From positions 1-48,324 of the forward strand of contig NZ_CADCUP010000045.1 of NCBI RefSeq assembly GCF_902805925.1: a DNA stretch of 48,324 bases, in the 5' to 3' direction. Below, one piece after another: positions 18,725 through 27,588 of this stretch. A model generated the notes under the pieces. The model worked only from the letters and a program-made list of their open reading frames with translations. It was not told the DNA's origin and searched no databases. The stretch comes from an uncultured Nocardioides sp. GTDB taxonomy: Bacteria > Actinomycetota > Actinomycetes > Propionibacteriales > Nocardioidaceae. Position 1 is the first letter of the stretch; the number at the start of each line of letters is the position of its first letter. The position numbers were made by a program, and so were the translations under genes.

Positions 18725-18834
18725 CGCCGGCGCCGCACTCGCCGGCACGGGGGTGGGCGACGTGCCGATGGTTGCGCGGACCGCCCCGCGAAGTCGCTCG
18801 CGGAGGGACCCGCCCGGCCCCTACGGTGACGCGC

Positions 18835-19359
18835 ATGAGCCTCGAGCGCACCGACCCACCGGCGGCCGCCGACGAGGTGGCCACCCTGCGTGGCTTCCTC
18901 GACTACTACCGCGTGACCCTGCGCCGCCAGACCGACGGGCTGACGCAGGAGCAGCTGTCCACCCCGCTGCCGACGTCGCCGCTGACCCTGGGCGGCATGG
19001 TGAAGCACCTGACCTTCGTCGAGCACTGGTGGTTCCACGTCGTCCACACCGGTGGCGAGGCGCAGGGCATCTGGGCCGACGTCGACTGGGAGGCGGACGA
19101 GGACTGGGACTGGCACTCCGCCGTCCACGACAGCCCCGACCAGCTCCGAGGCCGGCACGAGGCGGAGGTGGCCCGCTCCCAGGTGGTGCTCGACGCGGCG
19201 CTGGCCCGCGACGGCCTCGACCAGCTCTCCGAGCGGGCACGCCACGGCAGACGGGCCAGCCTGCGCTGGATCCTCGTGCACCTGATCGAGGAGTACGCCC
19301 GGCACGCCGGCCACGGCGACCTGATCCGAGAGGCCATCGACGGAGAGGTGGGCCTGTGA
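18835..19359 (+). CDS. DinB/DUF664-family protein
   Basis: The 174-residue four-helix protein matches DinB/DUF664: TLRGFLDYYRVTLRRQTDGLT at the start (first helix), LGGMVKHLTFVEHWWFH with a metal-ligand His, and HLIEEYARHAGHGDLIREAI with two more His residues near the C-terminus. Three histidines of this layout bind a divalent metal. In actinobacteria many such proteins are mycothiol-dependent transferases, but the substrate here is unknown. TACGGT lies 7 nt before ATG 18835, suggesting a leaderless start. It overlaps the downstream acetyltransferase by 4 nt (GTGA). Confidence 0.88.
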   Translation: MSLERTDPPAAADEVATLRGFLDYYRVTLRRQTDGLTQEQLSTPLPTSPLTLGGMVKHLTFVEHWWFHVVHTGGEAQGIWADVDWEADEDWDWHSAVHDSPDQLRGRHEAEVARSQVVLDAALARDGLDQLSERARHGRRASLRWILVHLIEEYARHAGHGDLIREAIDGEVGL

Positions 19360-19847
19360 CCATCCGGCCCATCACCGAGGGCGACTGGCCGGCGGTGCAC
19401 GCGATCTTCGACACCGTCGTCACCGACGGTGAGACCTACGCCTACCCCGCCGACCTCACGCCCGAGCAGGCCCGCGACCTCTGGGTCGAGCAGCCGCCCG
19501 GACTGACCGTCGTGCTGGAGCAGGACGGCGTGGTGCTCGGCAGCGCGAAGATGGGCCCCAACCGCCCAGCCGGCGGCTCGCACATCGGCACCGCGTCGTT
19601 CATGGTGTCGCCGGCCGCCCGCGGACAGGGGGTCGGTCGACGCCTCGGCGAGCTCGTGGTCGACTGGCACCGCGAGCAGGGCTACCGCGGCATCCAGTTC
19701 AACGCGGTCGTCGAGAGCAACACCGCGGCGGTGCGCCTGTGGCAGGCGCTGGGGTTCCGCGTCGTCGGCACGGTGCCCGGTGCCTTCCGGTCACCGACCC
19801 ACGGCTACGTGGGGCTGCACGTGATGTTCCTCGACCTCACGTCCTAG
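19356..19847 (+). CDS. GNAT-family N-acetyltransferase
   Basis: The 163-residue protein has the GNAT acetyl-CoA fold: VTIRPITEGDWPAVHAIF at the start (strand 1 and helix 1), ASFMVSPAARGQGVGRRLGELVV with the R-x2-G-x-G/A loop that binds CoA pyrophosphate, and NTAAVRLWQALGFRVVGTVPGAF at the end. The acceptor is not known. The closest general type is the phosphinothricin/L-amino-acid-like branch by overall layout, but that is weak. Start GTG 19356 overlaps the DinB stop, so the two are co-translated. Confidence 0.9.
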   Translation: MTIRPITEGDWPAVHAIFDTVVTDGETYAYPADLTPEQARDLWVEQPPGLTVVLEQDGVVLGSAKMGPNRPAGGSHIGTASFMVSPAARGQGVGRRLGELVVDWHREQGYRGIQFNAVVESNTAAVRLWQALGFRVVGTVPGAFRSPTHGYVGLHVMFLDLTS

Positions 19848-19918
19848 CCGCCGGGTGCGGCAGGCCGCCCTCGCCTGAGCGGACCGCGGCGCGTTGGGGC
19901 GCTGAGTAGTTTGGGAAG

Positions 19919-21307
19919 GTGACCACCGCTCCCACCGTCAAGACGCTCGGCGAGCTGCGCGCCTCCGGGCACGAGCTGACCTCCCTGCGCAGCGAGATCC
20001 GCACCAACCTGCTCCGCAGGCTCGCCGCCGGGGAGGACCCGTGGCCCGGGCTGCACGGCTTCGAGCACACCGTGATCCCGCAGGTGGAGCGCGCCCTGCT
20101 CGCCGGCCACGACATCGTGCTGCTCGGCGAGCGGGGCCAGGGCAAGACGAGGCTGCTGCGCACGATCGTCGGCCTGCTCGACGAGTGGACCCCCGTCATC
20201 GAGGGCTCGGAGCTCGGCGAGCACCCCTACGACCCCATCACCCACGCCTCGCAGCGCCGGGCGCGCGAGCTGGGCGACCACCTGCCGGTCGCGTGGCGCC
20301 ACCGCGACGAGCGGTACGCCGAGAAGCTGGCGACCCCCGACACCTCCGTGGCCGACCTGATCGGCGACGTCGACCCGATGAAGGTGGCCGAGGGCCGGAT
20401 GCTCGGCGACCCGGAGACCATCCACTTCGGCCTCATCCCGCGCAGCCACCGCGGCATCGTGGCGATCAACGAGCTGCCCGACCTCGCCGAGCGGATCCAG
20501 GTGGCGATGCTCAACGTCATGGAGGAGCGCGACATCCAGGTGCGCGGCTACGTGCTGCGGCTGCCGATCGACACCCTCGTGCTGGCCAGCGCCAACCCGG
20601 AGGACTACACCAACCGCGGGCGCATCATCACCCCGCTCAAGGACCGCTTCGGTGCCGAGATCCGCACCCACTACCCGGCCGAGCTGGACGCCGAGGTGGC
20701 GGTCATCCGGCAGGAGGCCGACCTCGTGGCCGAGGTCCCGGACCACCTCGTGGAGATCCTGGCCCGGTTCACCCGCGGGCTGCGCGGCTCCTCCTCGGTC
20801 GACCAGCGCAGCGGCGTCAGCGCCCGCTTCGCCATCGCCGGGGCCGAGACCGTGGCCGCCGCCGCGCTGCGTCGCGCGACGGTGCACGGCGAGGAGCACG
20901 CCGTCGCCCGCGTCGTCGACCTCGAGACGGCTGTCGACGTGCTCGGCGGCAAGGTCGAGTTCGAGACGGGCGAGGAGGGCCGAGAGGGCGACATCCTGAC
21001 CCACCTGCTCCGCTCCGCCACGGCCGAGACGGTGCGCCGGCACTTCCGCGGCCTCGACTTCGCGCTGCTGGTCGACGCCATCGAGGCGGGATCCATGGTC
21101 ACCACGGGCGAGCACGTCACGGCGCGCGACTTCCTGACCGGCCTGCCCGTGCTGGGCGAGGCCGAGCTGTACGACGAGGTGTGCGACCGCCTCGGCGCGA
21201 CCGACGACGGCACCCGCGCGGCGGCCGTCGAGCTCGCGCTCGAGGGGCTGTTCCTGGCCCGCAAGGTCGGCAAGGACAGCGACGGCTCGGAGACGGTCTA
21301 CGGATGA
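19919..21307 (+). CDS. AAA+ ATPase, MoxR/magnesium-chelatase-I-like, partner of VWA protein
   Basis: The 462-residue protein has the AAA+ core: Walker A LLGERGQGKT (residues 68-77), HRGIVAINELPDLAERIQ as the Walker B area near 178-195, NVMEERDIQVRGY (sensor 1 region) and ASANPEDYTNRGRI with an Arg-finger area FGAEIRTHYP. In Walker B the usual D-E pair is N-E. The final 60 residues form a helical lid. The gene begins at GTG 19919 with TAGTTT exactly 6 nt upstream. It is followed after 37 nt by a VWA-domain gene. Pairs of this type act as chaperone-like machines that insert metals or remodel complexes, but the client is unknown here. Confidence 0.88.
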   Translation: MTTAPTVKTLGELRASGHELTSLRSEIRTNLLRRLAAGEDPWPGLHGFEHTVIPQVERALLAGHDIVLLGERGQGKTRLLRTIVGLLDEWTPVIEGSELGEHPYDPITHASQRRARELGDHLPVAWRHRDERYAEKLATPDTSVADLIGDVDPMKVAEGRMLGDPETIHFGLIPRSHRGIVAINELPDLAERIQVAMLNVMEERDIQVRGYVLRLPIDTLVLASANPEDYTNRGRIITPLKDRFGAEIRTHYPAELDAEVAVIRQEADLVAEVPDHLVEILARFTRGLRGSSSVDQRSGVSARFAIAGAETVAAAALRRATVHGEEHAVARVVDLETAVDVLGGKVEFETGEEGREGDILTHLLRSATAETVRRHFRGLDFALLVDAIEAGSMVTTGEHVTARDFLTGLPVLGEAELYDEVCDRLGATDDGTRAAAVELALEGLFLARKVGKDSDGSETVYG

Positions 21308-21344
21308 GCGGCCACCGGGTCGACGGGTGGATGAGGAGAGAGCC

Positions 21345-23348
21345 GTGAGCAGGTACACCCGCTACGGCGGCGGCGACCCGCTGGCGCCGCCCGTGGACCT
21401 CGCCGAGGCGCTCGACGCCATCGGCCAGGAGGTGATGGCCGGCTACTCGCCGGAGCGCGCGATGCAGGAGTTCCTGCGCCGCGGCGGCAGGGACCAGGCC
21501 GGCCTCGACGACCTGGCGCGCCGGGTCGCGGAGAAGCGGCGCGAGCTGCTCGCCCGCAACAACCTCGACGGCACGCTCCAGGAGGTGCGCGAGCTGCTCG
21601 ACACCGCCGTGCTCGAGGAGCGCAAGCAGCTGGCCCGCGACGTCACCATGGACGACGGCGACCGGGCGTTCCGCGAGATGCAGCTCGAGGGCCTCCCACC
21701 CTCGACGGCTGCCGCGGTGAGCGAGCTGGCGTCCTACGACTGGACGAGCCAGGAGGCCCGCGCGGCCTACGAGCAGATCAAGGACCTGCTCGGCCGGGAG
21801 GTGCTCGACCAGCGGTTCGCCGGCATGAAGCAGGCGCTGGAGAACGCCACCGACGAGGACCGCGCCGCGGTCAACGAGATGCTGCGCGACCTCAACGAGC
21901 TGCTCGAGAAGCATCGCCTCGGCGACGACACGGAGCAGGAGTTCCGCGACTTCATGGACAAGCACGGCGACTTCTTCCCGGAGGACCCGCAGACGATCGA
22001 GGAGCTGATGGACGCCCTCGCCGCCCGCAGCGCGGCGGCCCAGCGGATGATGAACTCGATGAGCGCCGAGCAGCGGGCCGAGCTCATGCAGCTCTCGCAG
22101 CAGGCCTTCGGGTCGCCCGAGCTGATGCAGCAGCTCTCCCGCATGGACGACAACCTGCGGGCGCTCCGCCCGGGCGAGGACTGGAGCGGCTCGGAGGAGT
22201 TCGGTGGCGACGAGGGCCTCGGCCTCGGCGACGGCACCGGCGCCCTCCAGGACCTCGCCGACCTCGACGCGCTCGCCGAGCAGCTCTCGCAGTCCTACGG
22301 CGGCGCCCGGATGGACGACGTCGACCTCGACAGGCTGGCCCGCCAGCTGGGCGACGACGCGGCCGTCGACGCGCGCACCCTCGCCGAGCTGGAGAGGGCG
22401 CTGCGCGAGTCCGGCTACCTCAAGCGCGGCTCCGACGGCGAGCTGCGGCTGAGCCCCCGGGCGATGCGCGAGCTCGGCAAGGCGCTGCTGCGCGACGTCG
22501 CGACCCGGCTCACCTCACGGCAGGGGCAGCGCGACGTGCGCCAGTCCGGGGCGGCCGGCGAGCGCTCCGGTGCCACCCGCCAGTGGGCCTTCGGCGACAC
22601 CGAGCCGTGGGACGTGCCCCGCACGATCGGCAACGCCGTGCGTCGTACGGCGGGGGAGGGCGGCGTCTCCGGGCGGGTCCGGATCCATGTCGACGACATC
22701 GAGGTGCAGGAGACCGAGGCCCGCACCCAGGCGGCGGTGGCGCTGCTGGTGGACACCTCGTTCTCGATGGCGATGGACGGACGGTGGGTGCCGATGAAGC
22801 GCACCGCGCTGGCCCTGCACTCGCTGATCCGGAGCCGCTTCCGCGGTGACGACCTGCAGCTGATCTCGTTCGGCCGGGCGGCTCGCACCATGGAGATCGA
22901 GGAGCTCACCGCGCTCGACGCCCGGTGGGACAAGGGCACCAACCTGCACCACGCGCTGCTGCTGGCCAACCGGCACTTCCGCAAGCACCCGAACGCGCAG
23001 CCGGTGCTGCTCGTGGTGACCGACGGCGAGCCGACCTCGCACCTCGAGCCGCACGGCGAGGTGTACTTCGAGTACCCGCCCCACCCGCTCACGATCGCCT
23101 ACGCCGTCCGCGAGCTCGACAACGCGGGCCGGCTCGGCGCGCAGGTGACCTTCTTCCGGCTGGGCGAGGACCCGGGCCTGGCGCGCTTCGTCGACTCGAT
23201 GGCCAAGCGGGTCGACGGCCGGGTGGTGGCACCCGAGCTGGACGACCTCGGTGCCGCGGTGGTCGGCTCCTACCTGGGCTCGCGCGCCCCCTCGGGCCAG
23301 GCCGACTACCGCGACTGGTTCGGCGGCCGCGGCTTCTGGGCCGGCTAG
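21345..23348 (+). CDS. VWA domain-containing protein, partner of the AAA+ ATPase
   Basis: This 667-residue protein is rich in Asp, Glu and Arg helices over its first 420 residues (several segments with coiled-coil character, for example 140-250), and ends in a von Willebrand A domain. The MIDAS motif is clear: LLVDTSFSMAMDG, with D470, S472 and S474, then KGTNLHHALLLAN (T of the second metal loop) and VVTDGEPTSH (Asp near 560). It therefore should bind Mg2+. The C-terminus ends FGGRGFWAG, and the stop codon is inside a hairpin. GTG 21345 has GAGGAGAG before it. The pairing resembles the subunit I/D relation of magnesium chelatases or the CbbQ-CbbO pairs. Confidence 0.88.
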   Translation: MSRYTRYGGGDPLAPPVDLAEALDAIGQEVMAGYSPERAMQEFLRRGGRDQAGLDDLARRVAEKRRELLARNNLDGTLQEVRELLDTAVLEERKQLARDVTMDDGDRAFREMQLEGLPPSTAAAVSELASYDWTSQEARAAYEQIKDLLGREVLDQRFAGMKQALENATDEDRAAVNEMLRDLNELLEKHRLGDDTEQEFRDFMDKHGDFFPEDPQTIEELMDALAARSAAAQRMMNSMSAEQRAELMQLSQQAFGSPELMQQLSRMDDNLRALRPGEDWSGSEEFGGDEGLGLGDGTGALQDLADLDALAEQLSQSYGGARMDDVDLDRLARQLGDDAAVDARTLAELERALRESGYLKRGSDGELRLSPRAMRELGKALLRDVATRLTSRQGQRDVRQSGAAGERSGATRQWAFGDTEPWDVPRTIGNAVRRTAGEGGVSGRVRIHVDDIEVQETEARTQAAVALLVDTSFSMAMDGRWVPMKRTALALHSLIRSRFRGDDLQLISFGRAARTMEIEELTALDARWDKGTNLHHALLLANRHFRKHPNAQPVLLVVTDGEPTSHLEPHGEVYFEYPPHPLTIAYAVRELDNAGRLGAQVTFFRLGEDPGLARFVDSMAKRVDGRVVAPELDDLGAAVVGSYLGSRAPSGQADYRDWFGGRGFWAG

Positions 23349-23363
23349 GAGCCGGCCCAGAAG
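23333..23363. terminator. Perfect hairpin over the VWA stop codon
   Basis: CTTCTGGGCCGGCT (23333-23346) and AGCCGGCCCAGAAG (23350-23363) form a perfect 14-bp stem with a 3-nt loop. The TAG stop (23346-23348) straddles the stem/loop junction. It ends 23 nt before the convergent gene's stop and could act on both strands. Confidence 0.65.
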
Positions 23364-23385
23364 CGGGCGTCAGGACCGTCCGGGC

Positions 23386-23595
23386 TCAGTCGTCGGGACC
23401 CGACTCCGAGCCGGTGTCGCCGGTGGGCTCCGCGTCGGCCGGCATGACCGCGTGCGGGCCGCTGTCGGGCGAGCCCTGGGCGGGGTCGTACTCACCGTCG
23501 GCCGCGGGACCGTCGCTGGTCGACGACGGCTCGCTGTCCTCCGCCGCGTCGTCCAGGTGGCCGAGCCGGTCGCTCTGGTCGCTCTGGTCGCTCAT
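23386..23595 (-). CDS. Small acidic Ser/Asp-rich protein, unknown
   Basis: This predicted 69-residue protein begins MSDQSDQSDRLGHLDD and is almost entirely Ser, Asp, Glu, Gly and Pro, ending GSESGPDD. It has no hydrophobic segment and is likely disordered. The first nine codons contain a direct 9-nt duplication (GCTCTGGTC twice on the + strand) that encodes the SDQ repeats. AGAGGAA about 7 nt before ATG 23595 supports translation. Nothing links it to a family. It lies between the VWA gene and aarF, in the aarF direction. Confidence 0.6.
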   Translation of the reverse strand: MSDQSDQSDRLGHLDDAAEDSEPSSTSDGPAADGEYDPAQGSPDSGPHAVMPADAEPTGDTGSESGPDD

Positions 23596-23660
23596 GGGGG
23601 TTCCTCTCGTCGTGGGTGCACTGACGGTGTCAGGTACCCCGTGTCGAGGACAAGCGTCGC

Positions 23661-24992
23661 TCAGCCGGCGAAACCGGGCAGGTGCTCGGTGAGGATCGCC
23701 CGGAACGGCGCCTCCGTCTCGAGCAGGCTCAGCAGGCCGATGCCGCCCAGCCACGTGCGGTGGATGAGCAGGTACGACGTCGGCAGGTTCAGCCGCGTGG
23801 CCACCGCGAACTCGGGCTGCCGCGGGTCGTTGACCCGCTCGAACTGCGTGCGCATCCACTCCCGGCTGAAGCGGAACCTTTCGACCCGGGTGGGGTCGAC
23901 GAACGGCGAGAGGTAGTCGAAGACCAGCTGCGGGTCGACCTGGATGCCCGGCTTGATGAAGCCCTCGCTCCGCAGGGCCTCGACCAGCGCCTCGGGATCG
24001 TCCTGCGCGGCGACCCGCATCAGGCGGCCCATGGAGGCGGGCAGGTGGCGGTCCGGGAGCCGGGCGACGGCGCCGAAGTCGAGGACCCCCAGCCTGCCGG
24101 GGCTGCCGTCGGCGTTCGGGAGGGGCCGGAAGTTCCCGGGGTGGGGGTCGGCGTGCAGCATGCCGGTGCGTGCGGGCCCGGAGAACAGGAAGCGCGCAAG
24201 CAGCTCGCCGTAGTGGTCGCGCTCCTCCCGCGTGCCGTCGGCGATGATCGTCGCCAGCGAGCCGGGGGAGTCCATCCACTCGCTGACCAGCACCAAGGGC
24301 CCGGCGTGCACGACCTCGGGCACGACGACCTGGGGGTCGTCGCTGAACGCCTCGGCGAACGCGGCCTGCGCCTCGCCCTCGAGCTCGTAGTCGAGCTCGT
24401 CGGCCGCTCGGGCCTGCAGCTCCTCGACGAGGGGCTTGATGTCGATGCCGGGAAAGACCGGCGCCACGCTGCGGGCCACGCGGGCGAGCTGGCGCAGGTC
24501 GCTCATCAGCGCCTCGCCGGCGCCGGGGTACTGCACCTTGACCGCCACGTCGCGGCCGTCGTGCCACCGGCCACGGTGCACCTGACCGATGGAGGCCGCC
24601 GCGGCCTGGCCGCCGTCGAGCCACACCAGCCGCTCGCGCCAGTCGGGGCCCATCGAGCGCGCGATCTGGTCACGCACGGTCTGCGTGGGCATCGGGGGAG
24701 CGGAGTCCTGCAGCTTCACCAGCTGCTCGCGGTAGGGCTTGACGAGATCCTCGGGCAGCGCGGACTCCAGCACCGAGAGGGCCTGACCGAACTTCATCGC
24801 CCCGCCCTTGAGCTCGCCCAGCGTGCGGAAGAGCTGCTCGGCCGTGCGCTGCTGGATCTCGGTGAGCACCACGTCGGCGGACTGGCCGCCGAGGCGCCGG
24901 CCGAACCCCAGCGCCGACCTGCCGGCGTACCCGAGGGGGAGTGCCGCCAGGCGGGCACCCCGGGCGAAGGCCTTGCGAGGGAGCTCGGTCAT
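23661..24992 (-). CDS. AarF/UbiB (ABC1) atypical kinase-like protein
   Basis: The family has a kinase-like fold linked to isoprenoid quinone and lipid metabolism. The 443-residue protein shows the diagnostic N-terminal KxGQ motif (K67-F-G-Q70), the alanine-rich loop AAAASIGQVHRG (about 130-141) instead of a Gly-rich P loop, VAVKVQYPG with the nucleotide-binding Lys, HADPHPGNFR as the catalytic-loop equivalent, and LDFGAVARL as the DFG counterpart. The C-terminal helical part ends LPGFAG. In actinobacteria it may act in menaquinone or membrane-lipid pathways; that is inference. GACAAT lies 6 nt upstream of ATG 24992. A 65-nt gap with no strong terminator separates it from the acidic protein. 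Confidence 0.9.
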   Translation of the reverse strand: MTELPRKAFARGARLAALPLGYAGRSALGFGRRLGGQSADVVLTEIQQRTAEQLFRTLGELKGGAMKFGQALSVLESALPEDLVKPYREQLVKLQDSAPPMPTQTVRDQIARSMGPDWRERLVWLDGGQAAAASIGQVHRGRWHDGRDVAVKVQYPGAGEALMSDLRQLARVARSVAPVFPGIDIKPLVEELQARAADELDYELEGEAQAAFAEAFSDDPQVVVPEVVHAGPLVLVSEWMDSPGSLATIIADGTREERDHYGELLARFLFSGPARTGMLHADPHPGNFRPLPNADGSPGRLGVLDFGAVARLPDRHLPASMGRLMRVAAQDDPEALVEALRSEGFIKPGIQVDPQLVFDYLSPFVDPTRVERFRFSREWMRTQFERVNDPRQPEFAVATRLNLPTSYLLIHRTWLGGIGLLSLLETEAPFRAILTEHLPGFAG

Positions 24993-25029
24993 GGGCCCAT
25001 TGTCCGTGATGGTTGGTTGATCGCGCTCG

Positions 25030-25533
25030 TCACGCGCCGAGAAGGCCCCGAGCGTAGCCCATCTGGCCGACGTGCTGGGTGACGTCGTTGACGACGCTGA
25101 CGAGCCGGGACGACACCGTGACCGGGGGGTCCCAGGAGTCGTCGACGACGCGCTCGGCGTCCTCGCCGGCCAGCTGGCGGAGGACCTCGCGGGTGCGGTG
25201 CCAGGTCGCGGCCCAGTAGCCGGTCAGCGACGCTGCGTCGGCGCGGAAGGCTCCCACCTCGGCGCTGGACTGCCCGTACCCCGTGGCGCCGGCGTCGTAG
25301 GGCAGGTCGAGACGCACACGCCACTCCTCCCACACCTGCGGCGCGCCGACCAGGTCGGCGAGGTGGCCGTCGAGCACGCGGGTCAGGTGCCAGGCCAGCC
25401 AGCCGACCGGGTTGGCGTCCGGTCCGGGCCGTCGGGCGAGGTCGTCGGGGTCCAGCCCCTCCAGGGTCGCGGTGAGGGACTCGTCGACGCGGCTGAGCGC
25501 GTCCTCGACCACGGTCAGCCAGGTGTGCGTCAT
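25030..25533 (-). CDS. DinB/mycothiol-transferase-like (DUF664) protein
   Basis: A second four-helix DinB-type protein of 167 residues, unlike the one at 18835. It has HLTRVLDGHLADLVG with two His, WEEWRVRLDLPYDAGATGYGQ, where the GxGYGQS turn is typical of the mycothiol-dependent maleylpyruvate-isomerase-like group, and VVNDVTQHVGQMGYARGLLG at the C-terminus. The three histidines would hold the catalytic metal. Substrate unknown. ATG 25533 has GGAGG adjacent and CAGACT 6 nt upstream. It is in the same direction as aarF, with its stop 38 nt from the aarF start. Confidence 0.85.
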   Translation of the reverse strand: MTHTWLTVVEDALSRVDESLTATLEGLDPDDLARRPGPDANPVGWLAWHLTRVLDGHLADLVGAPQVWEEWRVRLDLPYDAGATGYGQSSAEVGAFRADAASLTGYWAATWHRTREVLRQLAGEDAERVVDDSWDPPVTVSSRLVSVVNDVTQHVGQMGYARGLLGA

Positions 25534-25629
25534 GCCTCCAGTCTGGTCCGGGACCGGGGCCGGCGCTACGTCCCCGGGGTGGAGCCACGACCACCCGCTC
25601 GCCAGGACGACCCCCCGGCGGGACGCGGA

Positions 25630-25658
25630 GGACCCCGCGCCCAGGAGGCGCGGGGTCC
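25630..25658 (-). terminator. Terminator hairpin downstream of msrA
   Basis: GGACCCCGCGCC (25630-25641) pairs with GGCGCGGGGTCC (25647-25658), a perfect 12-bp stem and 5-nt loop. It starts 15 nt past the msrA stop codon on the - strand. It is GC-rich and lacks a U tract. The remaining 25534-25629 region upstream of the DinB gene shows nothing else I can assign. Confidence 0.7.
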
Positions 25659-25672
25659 GGGTCGGGTGGGGC

Positions 25673-26323
25673 TCAGGCCGTGGCGGGGAACCGCACGCCG
25701 GTGTTGGCGTGGCAGCGGTACCCCATCGGGTTCTTGGCGAGGTACTGCTGGTGCTGGTCCTCGGCGTAGAAGTACGGCGTCTCGGAGGCCGGCCGGATCT
25801 CGGTGGTGATGTCACCGAGGCGGCGGCGCGAGAGCTCGTCGCCGTACACCTTCGTCAGGTCGCGGGCGGTCTGCTCCTGCTCGGGAGTGGTCCAGTAGAT
25901 CGCCGAGCGGTACTGCGTGCCGACGTCGTTGCCCTGGCGCATGCCCTGCGTCGGGTCGTGGATCTCGAAGAACCGCTTCACCAGGTCGGCGAAGGACACG
26001 ACCGTGGGGTCGAAGACGACGCGCACGGCCTCGGTGTGGCCGGTGCGGCCCGAGCACACCTGCTCGTAGGAGGGGTTCGGGGTGATGCCGCCGGCGTAGC
26101 CGACGGAGGTGGACCAGACGCCCGGGACCTGCCAGTAGATCTCCTCGGCTCCCCAGAAGCAGCCGAGCCCGAAGATCGCGACCTCCAGGCCGGCGGGGAC
26201 GTCGTCGGTGATGACGGGGGCATCGAGCACCACGTGGCGCTCGGAGACACCGAACCAGCGGGCCTCGCGCCCGCGCAGGGCCTCGTCGGCGGTGGGAAGG
26301 GTGGACTTGGTGCGGCCGAACAT
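25673..26323 (-). CDS. msrA: Peptide-methionine (S)-S-oxide reductase MsrA
   Basis: MsrA reduces the S-epimer of methionine sulfoxide in proteins. The 216-residue protein contains [13 protein letters not shown] with catalytic C55, [31 protein letters not shown] and a C-terminal [12 protein letters not shown] with C204 as the likely recycling cysteine. An N-terminal extension of about 45 residues before the catalytic motif is usual in actinobacterial forms. ATG 26323 has GGGAGA 7 nt upstream and was preferred over the ORF start at 26395. It is divergent from metB over 95 nt. Confidence 0.95.
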   Translation of the reverse strand: MFGRTKSTLPTADEALRGREARWFGVSERHVVLDAPVITDDVPAGLEVAIFGLGCFWGAEEIYWQVPGVWSTSVGYAGGITPNPSYEQVCSGRTGHTEAVRVVFDPTVVSFADLVKRFFEIHDPTQGMRQGNDVGTQYRSAIYWTTPEQEQTARDLTKVYGDELSRRRLGDITTEIRPASETPYFYAEDQHQQYLAKNPMGYRCHANTGVRFPATA

Positions 26324-26418
26324 GCGGTCTCCCGTCGTCGAGGGATGGTGCTTGCTCCATCTCAACCGCCCACCGCCCCCCGATGTTCCCCTCACCGCCG
26401 GGCGCCTAGGCTCGGAGG

Positions 26419-27588
26419 GTGAGCGAACAGCAGCACCGCAGCAAGTCCGGGTTCGACACGCGTGCGATCCACGCCGGCTTCGAGCCCGACCCGACCACCG
26501 GGGCCGTGATCGCGCCCATCTACGCCACCTCGACCTACAAGCAGGACGGCGTCGGCGGGATGCGCGGCGGCTACGAGTACAGCCGCTCCGCCAACCCCAC
26601 GCGCACCGCGCTGGAGGGCGTGATGGCGGCCCTCGAGGAGGGCGAGCGCGGCTTCGCCTTCGCCTCCGGCCTCGCCGCCGAGGACACCCTCGTGCGGGCG
26701 CTGTGCCGGCCCGGCGACCACGTGGTGATCCCCGACGACGCGTACGGCGGCACCTACCGCCTCTTCGACAAGGTCGAGCAGGTCTGGGGCCTGGACCACA
26801 GCCCGGCGCCGGTCTCCGACGTCGACGCGATGCGCGCGGCGATCCAGCCCGGGCGGACCAAGCTGGTCTGGGTGGAGACGCCCACCAACCCCAAGCTGAA
26901 CATCGGCGACATCGAGGCGCTGGCGTCGGTGGCCCACGACGCCGGGGCGCTGCTCGTGGTCGACAACACCTTCGCCTCGCCGTACCTCCAGCAGCCGCTG
27001 ACGCTCGGCGCCGACGTGGTGGTGCACTCGACCACGAAGTACTGCGGCGGGCACTCCGACGTCGTCGGGGGAGCGCTCGTCGTGCGCGACCTCGAGGTCG
27101 CCGAGCGGGTGGCGTTCCACCAGAACTCCATCGGCGCCGTCGCCGGCCCCTTCGACTCCTTCCTCACCCACCGGGGCCTGAAGACGCTGGCCGTGCGGAT
27201 GGAGCGGCACTGCGACAACGCCGAGCAGGTCGTCGACTTCCTCTCCCGGCACGACCGGGTGGAGCAGGTGATCTACCCCGGCCTCGAGGAGCACCCGGGC
27301 CACGCGGTCGCCGCGAAGCAGATGAAGCGCTTCGGCGGCATCGTGAGCTTCCGGGTCACCGGCGGCGAGCAGCACGCGCTCGACGTCTGCGCGGCCGCCG
27401 AGGTCTTCACGCTCGCGGAGTCGCTGGGCGGCATCGAGTCGCTGATCGAGCACCCCGGCCGGATGACCCACGCGTCGGTGGCCGGCACCAGCCTCGAGGT
27501 CCCCGCCGACCTCATCCGCCTCAGCGTGGGCATCGAGACGGTCGACGACCTCCTCGGCGACCTCGACCGTGCCCTCTCCGTCGGCTGA
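26419..27588 (+). CDS. metB: Cystathionine gamma-synthase MetB
   Basis: MetB joins activated homoserine to cysteine, giving cystathionine for methionine synthesis. The 389-residue protein has [14 protein letters not shown] at the start, [25 protein letters not shown] and the PLP-lysine site [18 protein letters not shown] with K207. The [12 protein letters not shown] motif near residue 335 is shared by this subgroup. A TAGGCT box lies exactly 6 nt before GTG 26419, consistent with a leaderless start. Its last 20 nt overlap the start of the GlmL-like gene. Cystathionine gamma-lyase is the alternative assignment, since sequence alone rarely separates the two. Confidence 0.9.
   Translation: MSEQQHRSKSGFDTRAIHAGFEPDPTTGAVIAPIYATSTYKQDGVGGMRGGYEYSRSANPTRTALEGVMAALEEGERGFAFASGLAAEDTLVRALCRPGDHVVIPDDAYGGTYRLFDKVEQVWGLDHSPAPVSDVDAMRAAIQPGRTKLVWVETPTNPKLNIGDIEALASVAHDAGALLVVDNTFASPYLQQPLTLGADVVVHSTTKYCGGHSDVVGGALVVRDLEVAERVAFHQNSIGAVAGPFDSFLTHRGLKTLAVRMERHCDNAEQVVDFLSRHDRVEQVIYPGLEEHPGHAVAAKQMKRFGGIVSFRVTGGEQHALDVCAAAEVFTLAESLGGIESLIEHPGRMTHASVAGTSLEVPADLIRLSVGIETVDDLLGDLDRALSVG

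Noticed and set aside
23566..23595. SDQ repeats at the start of the acidic protein as a CRISPR-like array
   Set aside because: Only two 9-nt copies in a coding region; no spacer structure.
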